From Chloranthus sessilifolius (taxonomy: Eukaryota; Streptophyta; Magnoliopsida; Chloranthales; Chloranthaceae), in assembly GCA_021018995.1 (NCBI GenBank), contig CM037598.1, positions 50,111,185 through 50,175,184 on the forward strand: 64,000 nucleotides of DNA, written 5' to 3'. Shown in pieces: positions 33,738 through 44,688 of this stretch. Every line of letters starts with the position of its first letter. Position 1 is the first letter of the stretch. The position numbers and the translations under genes are program-made. The notes under the pieces are model-generated. The model was not told the DNA's origin. It was given only the letters and a program-made list of their open reading frames with translations, and ran no database searches.

Positions 33738-35170
33738 CTGAAGTTTTTAGCAAACCATCATAGTAGTAGTTCAAAAATCAAAATAAAAATAGTTACAATT
33801 CAAAGTAAAGCATCTCTAGAACACTATATCAGAAGAATGTTTGAAACTATACGATTGATTTGAACTATAAAATATTTTAGAGTATAGTTTCAAAATCATA
33901 TAATCAGTGAGCTATAGAGCCTATTCCTTTTTATTCTGAGAGAAAGAGAGATTGTTTCTATTCATGCTTAATTTTCTTCGAACAGCTCTACTATTGCTGT
34001 CAAAATGAAATCTCATAATATTGAACTTAGAATCGATATAATCTATAATTATGATAATTTATTTGTTTAGAACTATCTATTAAATATATCAAAGCAATAA
34101 GACATTATATTAGTAAATCGTGAAGATGACCGAAGGCCATCTTTTTTTAACCAAGGCCAAAAAGCCAAAATCTCATAATATTTTACCATTTGAACCCATA
34201 TTAATAGCCTAAAGACTAAATTTCTTTATACTAGAATTTTATAAACCCTTAATCATATGTACTGCCCAAAACTTTCTATCCTTAACCCTTACAATTTCTG
34301 AGAGTTTAGAATGTAAAAGAAGGAAACAAAAGGGAGTGAAAGGAGTATGAGTTAATAGATAAGGGATCAACTGAAAAGGGTACAACTGAAAAAGAAATAC
34401 AAATATATGAAAATATGGGAAAAGGAAAGAAAAAGAATGAAAAATCGTAAAAGACGATTTTGTGAAAAAAGAAGCAAAAAGCTTTCAAACTGAAAAAGAA
34501 GAAAAAAATGAGATTTACACAAAGAAAAAGAAATGAGAAGAAGCTATCCAAAATAAGGATACTTTCTGAAGCTGAAAAATAAAAGAAGAAGAGAAGGAAG
34601 AGCTAAACTCTTGGAAATAATTTTAAATCCTCTTTACCTTTTTCTTTGACACCTTCTAAAAACCCAAAGCCCGATTACAAGCCGAAGGGAAGTCCTTTGT
34701 GATTTATGATTTGTAAAAATATGAGTCTAATAGAGATATATGAAATAGATACTATAAATAAATAAAGAAATTATATGAAAAGAATTGATTATCCTTTCTA
34801 TGAAATTTATCTTTTTAGTTGATTGTCCTTTGAATTTATCACGAACATATCATATTATAAGAACCCAAAATTTCAATTATTTTTTAGAGTATACCAATAA
34901 GTGAGAGTTTGGATGAAAATATTTTCTAAAAACTGCAGTTTAGAAAAATCTATGATAAATAAACTTTTCACTAATATCCACACACTCCACACTATACAAG
35001 AATTGAAATTAGTGAGTTCTGATCAAGGATAATTGCTATGATGGGAAGCTAAGGATAAAAGATTTAAAATATTTTAAAATAATAAACATATAATGACTAA
35101 TGAATAATTAGTAGTGTACAAAAATTAGTTTATATTTTGAATATTTAGTTTTAAAAAATTTAAAAATATT

Positions 35171-35229
35171 TGAAGTTTGTAGGTAACTTCACTAAAAACC
35201 TTCAGGAGACTACAACTCCTACACTAGAG
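35171..35229 (+). ncRNA. Conserved 3' block of element A, truncated by E
   Basis: Matches the first half of the block in C, D and F, including the AGGAG/CTCCT hairpin with a 7-nt loop. It stops at about 35229 where the E LTR begins, giving the insertion point of E. Confidence 0.6.
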
Positions 35230-35634
35230 TAGACACCCAAATTTGGCCCCAGGCCCGATCGAAACACATTTAAAGAAGGGCGCACTCCTGAGCTTTTGGA
35301 TAGTATGTATTCGAACCTTTAGGAACTACCCCAACCCTTAGGAATTGTCCTAGACCCCCTTAGGAACCCACCCCGAACCTTGAAAAACCAATCCCAACCC
35401 TTAGAACCCATTCCAAACCCTAAAAACAAACCTTACCAGGCTATGGATGAAGAGTGGTGCACCGGAACTGTCTACAGCCCTCTACTATGATCGAGTCTTA
35501 TACCATTGAAGAGTAGAGGTCGTCAGCTTTCCAACGGTCTAAGAATCGCCCCAATCGGAGGTATACGTCAAAAGATATGGCAAACCAAATCTGAAGGGCA
35601 AAAAGTTAAGGTCATGTGGGCCCCCTTTGGGACT

Positions 35635-35841
35635 TGGCGCAACTAATAGTTGCGCTAGTAATAAACTTTACCTGGCACAACTATTTAGTTGCGCCAGGCC
35701 AATTCTCCCTTATTTTAAGCCTGACGCAACTAATAGTTACGCCAGATTCGAATGTGGGCCTCATCCTCGCGGCCTGACTTTCAAGCACTGTTCTGCACGA
35801 TTTTACCGTGCATTTGCATGACGCAACTATTAGTTGCGCCA
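35635..35841. repeat. Palindrome cluster 1 (four copies) in element E LTR
   Basis: Half-site TGGCGCAACTA followed after one or two bases by its reverse complement TAGTTGCGCCA. Copies at 35635-35657, 35673-35696, 35722-35744 and 35819-35841, each with 0-2 changes, mostly at CpG. The sequences between copies are unrelated, so this is not a simple tandem repeat. Confidence 0.85.
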
Positions 35842-36124
35842 GATATATAAACAGTAACTGTTAGATTTTGCCTCAAAAACCATGATTAGGGGTTTGACAT
35901 ATTGACCACCTTGACCTTTGGGGTGTGTTTTACTAGTTATGTTGCCCCCTTTTGAAGCCTATTTGCACCCCTTTAAGTGGCTTAAGGCCTCACCCCATCA
36001 TCCACCATTGGAGGACCTTCTCACACATTTCAAGGCTCCAAAAACCCTAGGAAACCTTAGATGTTGGATTACCTAATTCTTGACCATGTTTAGCATCTAA
36101 ACACCCTCCTAATCCACCCTTTTC

Positions 36125-36132
36125 TATAAATA
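36125..36132 (+). promoter_or_regulatory. TATA box of element E LTR
   Basis: TATAAATA about 285 bp after the last palindrome of cluster 1. Confidence 0.65.
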
Positions 36133-36858
36133 GAGCCCCCCTCCCCTTAGTTTAAGGGTTGAGAATTTCTACCTGAGAGAGAAAGAGCTTAAAGTGAGAA
36201 GATCTTTCTCCCTTTGGTGCACACCCCCCATACAAATTCCAGAATTCACAAAACTCCTTTAAACCTTAGCATTTCATAGAAAACCCTTAGGTTAGGTGTG
36301 TGTGATCCCATAGCCTCCCTTCCCTACCTCTTAGCTTCAAGCCTTAAGAGTTAGAACCCTACTTTCCACCATACAAAGCCTTCAAAAGCTCATTAAAGCA
36401 AGCCATGCAAGGCTCTCCTACGGTGCCACAAAGGCCCGAGGGCTCTGGCTTTCCCCTTTCTTCTCCTATCTCTTTCTAGCTCCCTCCATCCTCCCATTTG
36501 TGATGTTACGCCGTCGACTTTTCGGTAGGAACGAAGGGGTACAAATAGGATTCTAAGCCCTTTTGGGCAAGAGGAAGCTATTTTCTTGTTTTTTTACTTC
36601 ATTTTATTTTTGGCCATTAGTAGAGACCGCGTTAAGTGGGTTGATCGGGTGCCTAACACCTTCCCGATCGATAACCGAAGCCCCTACCTAAGAGCCTTTG
36701 GTGTGGACCAGATTTAGAGTCATATTTTTAGCACTTAGGTGCTCATAAAAATGAACTAGGTTTCCCGGGACACCGAAAGCTCTGGGTGGCGACTCTATAT
36801 TTTTGTTAGAGAGCGCATCGTCGCCACGGGATCGTCTCGATTCCCACAGTTGCACAGA

Positions 36859-36876
36859 TGGCGACTCTGCTGGGGA
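36859..36876 (+). promoter_or_regulatory. Primer-binding site of element E, tRNA-Arg
   Basis: TGGCGACTCTGCTGGGGA. The complement of plant tRNA-Arg(ACG), from memory of its 3' end, is TGGCGACTCCACTGGGGA, giving two mismatches. tRNA-Arg priming is described for Ogre. Confidence 0.7.
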
Positions 36877-36988
36877 TTTGCTTGTAGAGCTTCGCCTTGA
36901 ACTTGGCTTTTTTTTTATTTTTACTAACCATTTATTGCTATTTTTTAATTTTTCTCTTTTTTTCACCCCTACGTTTCCGTCTTTTACA

Positions 36989-37165
36989 TGCCTTAGCCGA
37001 TCGGCGGGCTTACTTGCGCATTTCTCTTTCATTTTCCTTACTATTCTGTCATTTTAGTGTCTTAGACGATTGGCGGGCCTACTTGAGCATTGTCTTTCAA
37101 TTCCTTTAAATTTTCGTCATTTAAAGTGCCTTAGCCGATTGGCGGGCCTACTTGCGCACTCATAT
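36989..37165 (+). repeat. Three 69-bp tandem repeats in element E leader
   Basis: Units start at 36989, 37058 and 37127 with TG(C/T)CTTAG(C/A)CGAT and GGCGGGC(C/T)TACTTG. Exact 69-bp spacing is kept while the T-rich part varies. Overlapping ORFs here are products of the repeat, not genes. Confidence 0.8.
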
Positions 37166-38319
37166 CCCAATAGTGGACTCCGGCCCGTAGTGGCGGCACG
37201 GGATAATCACCCCCGGTCTTTGAACTAAAGAAAACTTCTAAAAAAAGAAAATCTTTGAAAAAAATTAAAATTGAACCAAGTTAGGAGCTTAATTAATCTA
37301 TTTTTACGGGGTAGATTTTAAAAAGGGTGGGGATTAGGCAAACACACAAACACCGGGGTCTTAGTATGGCAGCAGCCCCTAGTGGTGATGATCCAGAAAA
37401 GTCCCAGCCCACCTAGTATCTGAGAAGGCGCTTGCGCCAGAGGTATATCGGGTGAGTTTCCATTCCGAAGCATAAAACCCTTGGGGAGCGCGTTAGCGAG
37501 TTATACCGGACTCAATCCCTTTAGGTGCGGTGAGGAGAGAATCGATCACCAAAAAATAGCTTAGTTCCTGAAAGCCTAGCTTCCACAAAAAACCAAAAAA
37601 AGTGACTCATTTCGAGTATTTGTGGTTGCTATCATTAGTTCTGGAGCATCAATTTTTGCCTGGCGCAAGTATTAGTTGTGCCAATGCAAAAAACTGAAAT
37701 TTATAACTAGCGCAACTAATAGTTGCCCCAGCTTTAAAATTCACATTTTTACCTTCGTGCAACTAATAGTTGCGCCAGTGTAAAAATAATCCCCTACAAC
37801 CTGGGCGCATGTATTAGTTGTGCCAGGCCTGTTTATCAGCCCACCAGCCCGAATCCTTGGCCCTTTCCACATCCCGAGTTCCCCGATTAGTGTGCTTAGT
37901 GCCTTGTTTGGGCCTCGCCATCTCTGACACCCAATACGCCCCCGCCGGTCAAAAGAAGGCAACTTCTTTTTAGCTCATCTGAAGGGATCGAGTTGTTTGC
38001 CTCGGTTTCTGTGCCTTTAATAGATCGAAGGTTCTCCTTCGATTCTTTCGAAGTGCATCAGAATCGTAGTCGCGGGTCTTCAATTAAGGTACGAGAGCCA
38101 CCTGAAAAGGCAATTCCAAGGCCTCAAAATCTTTATTTTTCAAAACTTTTTCCAAAAAATAATAATAAAGAGCAAATCAAAAGCCAAAAAAGTATATATA
38201 TAGTAGTTTGTGGTGCCGGCCCAACGACATCATCTTGCCCTCCATCATCCCGTAGGGGAAGAAGGAGGAAATATTTTGGGCCTTATCCAAGGCCCCCGTA
38301 CCCAACCCAATACTGAGAC
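37166..38319 (+). other. Element E 5' leader
   Basis: Untranslated region before gag. It holds palindrome cluster 2 (listed separately). No other gene is supported. Confidence 0.5.
37661..37825. repeat. Palindrome cluster 2 (four copies) in element E leader
   Basis: Copies at 37661-37683, 37708-37730, 37755-37777 and 37802-37825 with the same half-sites as cluster 1. Starts are spaced exactly 47 bp (37661, 37708, 37755, 37802), although the sequence between them differs. Confidence 0.85.
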
Positions 38320-39466
38320 ATGTCGTGGGTAGTGGACCCGGCTTACGCCGATCCCAACTCATCCCCACAATATTCTCCAACCCACTCCCATTCGGGAGAA
38401 GTCTTTTCCACCATCCCCCTCACCCAACCCCCCTTTACCGTCACTGGCCCATTTGGCGCCCCCATATTCCCAACCATTACCCCCCAAAATATCCAAAATC
38501 CAACCCCCCATTCCCCATCTTTTGCCCAAGTCATGCCCATGCCAAGTCCAACTCATCTCCCATCCACATCCATACAAAACCCAAACCCGTTCTCCCAATC
38601 CACATCCATGCCCCAATTCCCATCATCCCCCTATAGACCCGATCCACCCACATTCACATATACCACTTCCGCCCTATCCAACCCCCCACAAATCCCCCCA
38701 TCTACCCGGGTCATGCCTATTGTTATCGGGGCCATGCCTGGTTTTTCCCAAACAACTACACCTAACCTTTCATCATCCCCACACATACACCATACCTTCC
38801 CTTCTCATCCACCCCATATCCCACCTCTTACCATGGCCATGCCCGATCGTACCAGGGCCACGCCCAATTTCCCCTCCATCCTCTTAAATCCACCATCCAC
38901 ATCCGATCCCCCTTCCATGGCCATGATGGAAGAGATGTTCCAAGCCTACTCCTCATGGAAGGCTTTCCAAAATACCTCTCCTCCACACCCCATGCCCCTG
39001 AACCCATCCCATACCCTAGCCAATCTTCATGCCTCACTCCCTCATGACCCCCATCAACTCCTCATAATCCACACCACCCAAACCCCCATTACCCACTTAC
39101 CCCAAGGCCCATTGGCCCAAACCCTCTTTTCTCACATATCCTAGGGGCCCATGGCCCAATACCCCACCACCCAAGCTACCCATGGCCCAGACCCACCAAG
39201 GACCCATGGCCCAAACCCACCAAGGCCCACAGGGCTAAACCCACCAAGGGCCCATGGCCCATACCCATCAAGGCCCACTGGGCCAGTCCCATCAAGGGCC
39301 CATGGCCCATACCATCAAGGCCCATTGGGCCAGACCACCAAGGGCCCATAGCCGAGACCCATCAAGGCCCATTAGCCCAAACCCATCAAGGGCCCGTGGC
39401 CCAAACCTACCAAGGGTCCATGGCCCAAACCTATCAGTGGCCCATGACCCAAAATGACCAGAGTTC
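38320..39466 (+). pseudogene. Element E gag N-terminal Pro-rich region
   Basis: An open frame 38320-39144 from ATG (MSWVVDPAYADPN) encodes about 270 residues rich in Pro, Ser, Thr and His, then a stop. The following 39151-39466 is a repeat with coding in two frames, so a frameshift within the repeat links it to the gag core frame starting at 39467. Long low-complexity gag extensions are common in Ogre-type elements. No fold can be assigned. Confidence 0.6.
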
Positions 39467-39470
39467 ATGG
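39151..39470 (+). repeat. 24-bp minisatellite encoding GPMAQTHQ-like octads
   Basis: About 13 units built on CCATGGCCCAAACCCACCAAGG, with variants such as CCCATTGGGCCAG. The period of 24 keeps an 8-residue repeat (GPMAQTHQ type). Unit variants and indels break the frame. Confidence 0.8.
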
Positions 39471-41227
39471 CCCAAACCCAAACCCCACACTCACACCTTC
39501 CACAATACCCCCAACATTTAACCCAACCTTCACAGCTGGGTCAAACCCATGCCATCCCCCAAACCCAATTTTCCAATGGCCCCACACCCCAAGGCCATCT
39601 CCAAACCTTCCCCCATACCCAATGGCCCCACCAGGCCCCACCTCAAAACCAAATCCCCATCACCCAACATGTCTTTCCTCACCCCCAATGGTCTCACCCA
39701 ACCCCCACTCATGTCATTCCCATCCAACCCGTACAACAACAACAGGAGAATCCCGCCCTCGCTGCACATTATACCGACCAGCAGTATGAAGAGGACGAGA
39801 TTAGGAATAGCGGGACCTATGCTGGGGCATTGACCAACCTTAACCCTCCTCCAGTAATTGCCCATCCCCTGGTAGCCCAAAGTGAAGTCCAACTGACGGC
39901 CGAGAAAGCGGCCCCTGTATCGAAACAGTCAGAGTAGCTGAAAGAACAGTTGGACAAAATACAAAAGCAGCTGATGAAAATGGGTGGTGCTGAAATCCAC
40001 GCCACGGACTTCACAGATTTATGTCTGTTCGCTGAGGTCCCCCTGCCCCCTAAGTTTAAAATGTCAGCCTTCGACAAATATAATGGCATTGGCAATCATA
40101 TTGCACACCTGAAGTCCTACTGTGGGGGCATGTGCCAATACGGAGGGGATAAAAGGCTACTAATAAAAGTCTTTCAAAAGAGTCTGACCGGTCTGGCTTT
40201 GAGAAGGTTCACATCATTAGAGCCATCCATGATGAAAATGTGGAGGGACTTAATGCACCTCTTTCAAGAACAATATGTCTACAATATAGACATTGAGCCG
40301 CGTAAGTACGACTTGGCCCGTTTGAAGCAGAACCAAAACAAGGCCTTCAGCGACTACTTGGGGTGATGGAGAGCATTGGTAGCTCAGGTCAGGAATAGAA
40401 TACCTGATGATGAATAGATAGAGATGATTTTGAAGAATACTCTGCCAGTGATTTCAGACTTTTTGGTATACCAACAGCAGTCCAACTTTGCTGACTTGGT
40501 AAGGAATGCTAATTGATGTGAGGATGCCATCAGGGAGGGGTGTCTGAATAAAAACATGCCGAGTGGACCCAGTGGAGTTAGAAGATTTTTAGAGCAGAGG
40601 AACGAGAAGAGAACAGGGGGCGATGTCCAGAAAATAGTCAATACCAAGCCCAATAATAATACTACCCTGTTTCAATTTCAGGCAGCCCCAATAGCACCCG
40701 TTAGGCTTGAGCAGATGCAGAGAATGGGGAATGGGCAAGGAATGCAAATGACCCCGGAGCAGAGGAGAGCCCGCTATGATCGAGTTTTTATGCCTCTGGG
40801 GCAATCTTTGAGTGTACTTCTGCCTCTGTTAGTGGAAAAGGGATTAGTCACTATCCGCCAACCGCAACCTCCTCTTCACCCAATCCCAAGGAACTATGAC
40901 TTGAATACCCACTGCAATTTCCATCAGGGTCTGGGTCACCCTACTGATCGCTGCTTCCCATTGAAGCACGCCATCCAGGACTTGATCGATGCTGGGAAAA
41001 TTATTTCCCCTACACCTTCCCAGCATGCTAATATCTACCAAGTGCCACTACCCCCACATCCCACCAGAGGAGCAGGTCTCAGACCCACCGTCAGAATGAT
41101 AGAAGATGAGGAGGAGTTCGAATTTGACCCTTCCAACTATATGAGTGACCGGGAGAGTTATATAGCACCCTCGTCGAGAAATATGGAAGAAGGGAACGTA
41201 GGGGTAATTGAACCCCTAAATTTGTAA
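39467..41227 (+). pseudogene. Element E gag core
   Basis: In frame from MAQTQTPHSH: Pro/Gln-rich, then FTDLCLFAEVPLPPKFKMSAFDKYNG, a capsid-like region (RFTSLEPSMMKMWRDLMHLFQEQY) and, after stops near 40365-40515, the later part (40556-41227). There is a knuckle-like CNFHQGLGHPTDRC near 40915 followed by FPLKHAIQDLIDAGKI, which is typical for Tat/Ogre gag. In-frame stops at about 39935, 40364, 40414 and 40515 make it inactive. Confidence 0.82.
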
Positions 41228-41253
41228 TAATATTCCCCAACCCAACCCCACAA

Positions 41254-41859
41254 TTGGAACCCTTGGATCTCAGGGCGTACTTTCTGTCCACCACACTCGT
41301 CAATTATGTAAATATCAATGCATACCAACCATACACCACAACCCCCATCAATTACCCTATAAGCCACCAGGCCCCCAATCCCACACCCACACCCGGCAAT
41401 TACCCATGGCCTACACCCATCTCATCACCCCATGTTCCGTCAGTACCCGCAAGCTCCACCACCCTGGTCAATCACCTAATAGCCCATCAGACCCCCCATC
41501 TTCCGCCAGTACCCACCAGCTATCAATGGCCTACTTTTACCGCCTTCCCTCCAATACCACCACCCTCAAGCTTCACCACCCCCATTTGGCCCAATCTTTC
41601 CACCCAACCCGCTACCACCCAGGTGAATCAGGTATTGCCCACACCTCCTGAGCCGACAACACAAGTGCCTCCAGAACTGGCAACCATACCTTTCAAGCTC
41701 TCGGGACCCACATATGATCCTCATCAGGTCTCGCTCAGCTACGAACAAATAAATGTCAATGCTAGCAGCAGCAGTAGCAGAGAAGGGGCGGTGGACTTTG
41801 TCACCAGGTCAGGAAGGATATCGAAGCAGCCAAAAGCACTGACAGCACTGCAGGCCTAA
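41254..41859 (+). pseudogene. Element E gag-protease linker
   Basis: An open stretch of 201 residues, Pro/Thr-rich, ending with VTRSGRISKQPKALTALQA just before protease. It probably belongs to one gag-pro polyprotein with a frame change around 41228-41254. Confidence 0.65.
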
Positions 41860-41973
41860 CCAGAGGGGAAGAAACATAGTGTTGTGAACCCTTTCGAAAA
41901 AATGAGTCGGGAACATATACTAGAGACTCAGCTGAGAAGGATGCCCGCCCATATAACCGTCTGAGATCTATTA

Positions 41974-42807
41974 ATGACGTCCCCACTCCATTTTCAAGCA
42001 TTAATGGGGGCATTAAAAAATGCACATTTGTCACTCCAAGTTAGCCCAGATGAAGTCAGGCAGATAATCGGGCAAGTGATGGCTCCAAATGCCATTTCAT
42101 TCTCTGATGCTGATTTACCTGAAGAAGGGTGTAGCCACTCCAAGTCATTAAATATAACCGTTGAGTCTGGAAATATGGTCATTCCCCTGGTTTTAATTGA
42201 TAACGGGTCCGCATTGAGCATATGCCCATTAAGAACCACCACCAAGATCAGGGTCCATTCGTGCATGTTAAGGCCCACCAGAAGCAGCGCTAGAGGGTTT
42301 GACAATACTAGGAGAGAAATAATGGGAGAAGTTGATCTTGAACTGTTGATAGGGCCAATGACCTTTTCCATCTTGTTTCAAGTCATGGATATCAAATCTT
42401 CATTTAACCTATTGTTGGGATGCCCATGGCTGCACGAGGTCAGAGCTATACCATCCACCTTGCACCAGACACTCAAGTTCATGTCTGGGCACAAGATTGT
42501 TACAATCATCGGCGAGGGGCACAGCGAGAAAGAGAAGGCCACCAACAGTGTGGAGAAACCCAATACGTTTGATATACCGCACACCGCTGAGGATGTCGAC
42601 CTCCACAGTTTTGAATATGAGGTATCAGCAATACTCCCAGAACCCATTGAAAACATCATGTCTAAAACAGGAGGCAGTATGGTAGTGGCAGTGGAAATGC
42701 TCCAAAAGTGGGGCTATCAGAAAGGAAGGGGTCTGGGACCCAGATTACAAGGAAGGAAAGAAAAGAGCCAGTTGTCGCCAAGGGGCAGAAGGTTCGATTT
42801 GGGTTAG
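41974..42807 (+). pseudogene. Element E aspartic protease with downstream G-patch
   Basis: The protease domain (about residues 55-165) has active site VLIDNGSALSICPL (DNGS in place of DTGS) and the later FNLLLGCPWLHEV strand. About 65 residues further, the segment MLQKWGYQKGRGLGPRLQG (near 42697-42753) matches a G-patch consensus (aromatic-Gly, GxGLG, Gln-Gly). A frameshift near 42750-42800 leads to 42708-43346, where GLGYKP follows. The protease matures Gag-Pol; G-patches bind nucleic acids or RNA helicases. A G-patch after protease recalls betaretroviruses. Confidence 0.75.
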
Positions 42808-43346
42808 GATACAAGCCCATAGAGCAAGAGGTCCGAGAGGCCAAAGAAAAAGCCAGGGTCGCCACAGCGGCCAGAGCTCGAGGAGTCAACATAGAAGAAA
42901 AACCTCGCCCTAGGCCGCACATCAGGGAATCCTTTGTCAGCGCTGGGGTCGTAAAGATCGACCTGAATGGGGTCACCCATTTGGCCCCACACAAACCCAC
43001 AATCCCAATACATCCCACCAATCCCCAGATCTCCCTTCCCTGCTTGGAGATAGATCTGGTTGCGTTGTCCCTTTTCGAGGAGCGACGATCGGTACCTGAA
43101 CAAACCCCCCTTGTGGTGAATCACCACAAAACTGAGTTATCGTTTGAGGACATGATCTCAGATGAAATGGGGATCAATATGATGGAGGCTGACTCCAATG
43201 AGCCATATCAGTCAGCACCCTCCATCCCAACAGGTAAAGAAGCGGCCCCTCAGGTACTCAACTGGGCGTCTTTGCCCCAAACTCTGGAAGCAGGGAGTGG
43301 CCTAAAGTTTGGCACATGTTTCCCAAAAAAAAAAAACTACCTATAA
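42790..43346 (+). pseudogene. Element E protease-RT linker
   Basis: The continuation in the third frame, from about VAKGQKVRFGLGYKP to residue 213 of the frame opening at 42708. It is acidic towards the end, with no catalytic motif. It ends at a run of 12 A and a TAA, directly before the candidate intron. Confidence 0.5.
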
Positions 43347-43349
43347 AAA

Positions 43350-43541
43350 GTGAGATAAGCCCTTGGTAGGCAATACCTTATGTATACAGCAACCCGCCTT
43401 GCCAAGGGTTCGTCTCCGAAGAAAACAAAAATCTCAAAAAAATGGAAAAAATACAAAATCTCAAAAACATGAAAAAAATACAAAATCCCAAAAACATTGA
43501 AAAAATCTAAAGTATAAAAATATTGTCATTTAAAATTTCAG
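43350..43541 (+). other. Candidate intron between protease and RT in element E
   Basis: GTGAGATAAG at 43350 fits a donor and TTTAAAATTTCAG ending at 43541 fits an acceptor (192 bp). The segment is A-rich, has no ORF and contains 27-bp repeats. Ogre elements are known to splice an intron between protease and RT. Position and composition agree; splicing itself is inferred. Confidence 0.4.
43443..43515 (+). repeat. 27-bp A-rich tandem repeat
   Basis: Units of the form TGAAAAAAATACAAAATC with CAAAAACA repeat two to three times within the candidate intron. Confidence 0.65.
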
Positions 43542-44680
43542 AAAATGTCCCACAAAAGGATGCCTTAATCAAAATGTCCGTCCCACATGAAATCGGCCCC
43601 TTCCCTGTAGGAATATAAGAAGAGGTAGGGATCACGAGTTTGGACAAGGATGTCCCCTTCGAGGAGCCCCCCAATGAGCTCCTTGACCGATTTGCCGACT
43701 TTGAGTATGGCCCTACCCCCATTGTCGAAGAGATCGAAGACGTCAATCTAGGAACTGAGGAGGTTCTCAAGATAACCAAAATCGAAACGTCACTGTCTCC
43801 TGAAGAAAGAAAAAGCATGATCGACTTCCTCTGGTCATACCAAGACGTTTTTGCCTGGTCATACAAGGGCATGCCTGGTCTGAATACCGACTTGGTTGAG
43901 CATGAGTTACCTCTCTACCTTGATATGAAGCCAGTCAAACAGAAGCTGAGATGTCTCCGACCCAAGTGGATGTTGAAAGTCAAAGACGAGGTCATCAAGC
44001 AGTATGATGTGGGGTTTCTCATGGTATCCAAATACCCGCAATGGCTAGCCAATTTCATACCTATGCCGAAGAAGGATGAAAAGGTCCGCATGGGTATCGA
44101 TTTCTATAATTTGAATAGAGTAAGCCCAAAGGATGGCTTCCCATTGCCACACATCAACATCTTGGTTGATAACACAGCTAAGCACGGGATGCTTTCTTTT
44201 ATGGATGGAGTCTCAGGATATAATCAGATCAAAATGGCAGAGGTTGATCATGAGAAGACAGCATTCATTATCCCCTGGGAACCTTTTGCTATCGAGTCAT
44301 GCCATTCGGGCTGAAGAATGCCGGTGCAACGTACCAGAGAGCTATGACTGCACTATTTCATGACATGATGCACCGAGAGATTGAAGTGTATGTCGACGAC
44401 ATGATAGCCAAATCACCGGAGTGAGGCGACCATCTGGTAAACCTTCAGAAGCTATTTGAAAGGCTGAGGAAGTATCAACTACGACTGAATCCATAAAAGT
44501 GCACATTTGGTGTTATGTCAGGGAAACTTCTAGGGTTCATCGTCAGCAGGAGGGGGATCGAGGTCGACCCAATCAAAGTCAAACTCATCACTGAAATGCC
44601 ATCATTGTCTATTGAGAAAGAGGTTAGAGGGTTTCTGGGGAGAATACAGTATATCAGTCGGTTCATTGCATAGCTAACTC
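43542..44680 (+). pseudogene. Element E reverse transcriptase
   Basis: Reads EERKSMIDFLWSYQDVFAWSYKGMPGL, then KDEVIKQYDVGFL, WLANFIPMPKKDEKVRMGIDF, LSFMDGVSGYNQIKM, the MPFGLKNAGATYQRAM block (after a frameshift near 44290) and the catalytic YVDD at 44389-44400. Stops include TAA at about 43617, TGA near 44422 and TAA near 44493. The YQDVFAWS and PFGLKNAGATYQR blocks are the usual Tat/Ogre forms. Confidence 0.88.
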
Positions 44681-44688
44681 CAATCTGC

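Larger units (their letters stand above)
33001..35170 (+). other. Element A 3' non-coding tail
   Basis: No supported gene; very AT-rich. Polypurine-like words AAGTTTGGGGGAAG (33380-33393) and AAGTTTGGCAGGGA (about 33508-33521) occur, the latter after GAGGACATTGTCC, as in the internal tracts of C and F. Confidence 0.5.
1..35229 (+). mobile_element. Element A: oldest Athila-like Ty3/gypsy element, interrupted
   Basis: The parts of A are 1-790 (RT), 30699-32383 (RNase H and integrase) and about 32384-35229 (3' non-coding tail). The two pol parts read continuously once 791-30698 is removed: the left part stops inside the RNase H start (LGQ) and the right part resumes with RKEK. Its 5' end lies left of the window, and its 3' LTR is not seen because element E begins at about 35230. 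Placement in the Athila lineage rests on protein similarity to element D and on the shared 3' conserved block. Many stops and frameshifts indicate an old copy. Confidence 0.85.
35230..36856 (+). repeat. Element E 5' LTR
   Basis: The left edge is set where the conserved A block stops and TAGACACCC begins; TG would be expected, so the first bases may be mutated or misplaced by 1-3 nt. The right edge is CACA, just before the primer site. It contains four palindromes (35635-35841) and a TATAAATA box (36125-36132). The 3' partner is not available, so the edges are inferred. Confidence 0.65.

Noticed and set aside
35635-35841. Palindromes as transcription terminators
   Set aside because: No T-run follows, copies lie upstream of TATA boxes, and this is eukaryotic DNA.
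36859-36876. tRNA gene at the E primer site, and at the tRNA-Asp-like sites of C, D and F
   Set aside because: Only the 18-nt 3' complement is present; no cloverleaf, and the position next to an LTR identifies primer sites.
36803-37109. Overlapping ORFs of 70-84 codons after the E primer site
   Set aside because: They arise from the 69-bp tandem repeat and T-rich DNA, with no similarity to known gag.
35635-37825. Palindromes as a CRISPR array or integron attC sites
   Set aside because: The context is a plant retrotransposon, copies are imperfect and spread over three distant clusters, and there are no cas or integrase neighbours of that type.
38343-39037. Long minus-strand Gly/Trp/Met-rich ORFs opposite the E gag
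   Set aside because: Shadow of C-rich Pro codons on the other strand; composition only.
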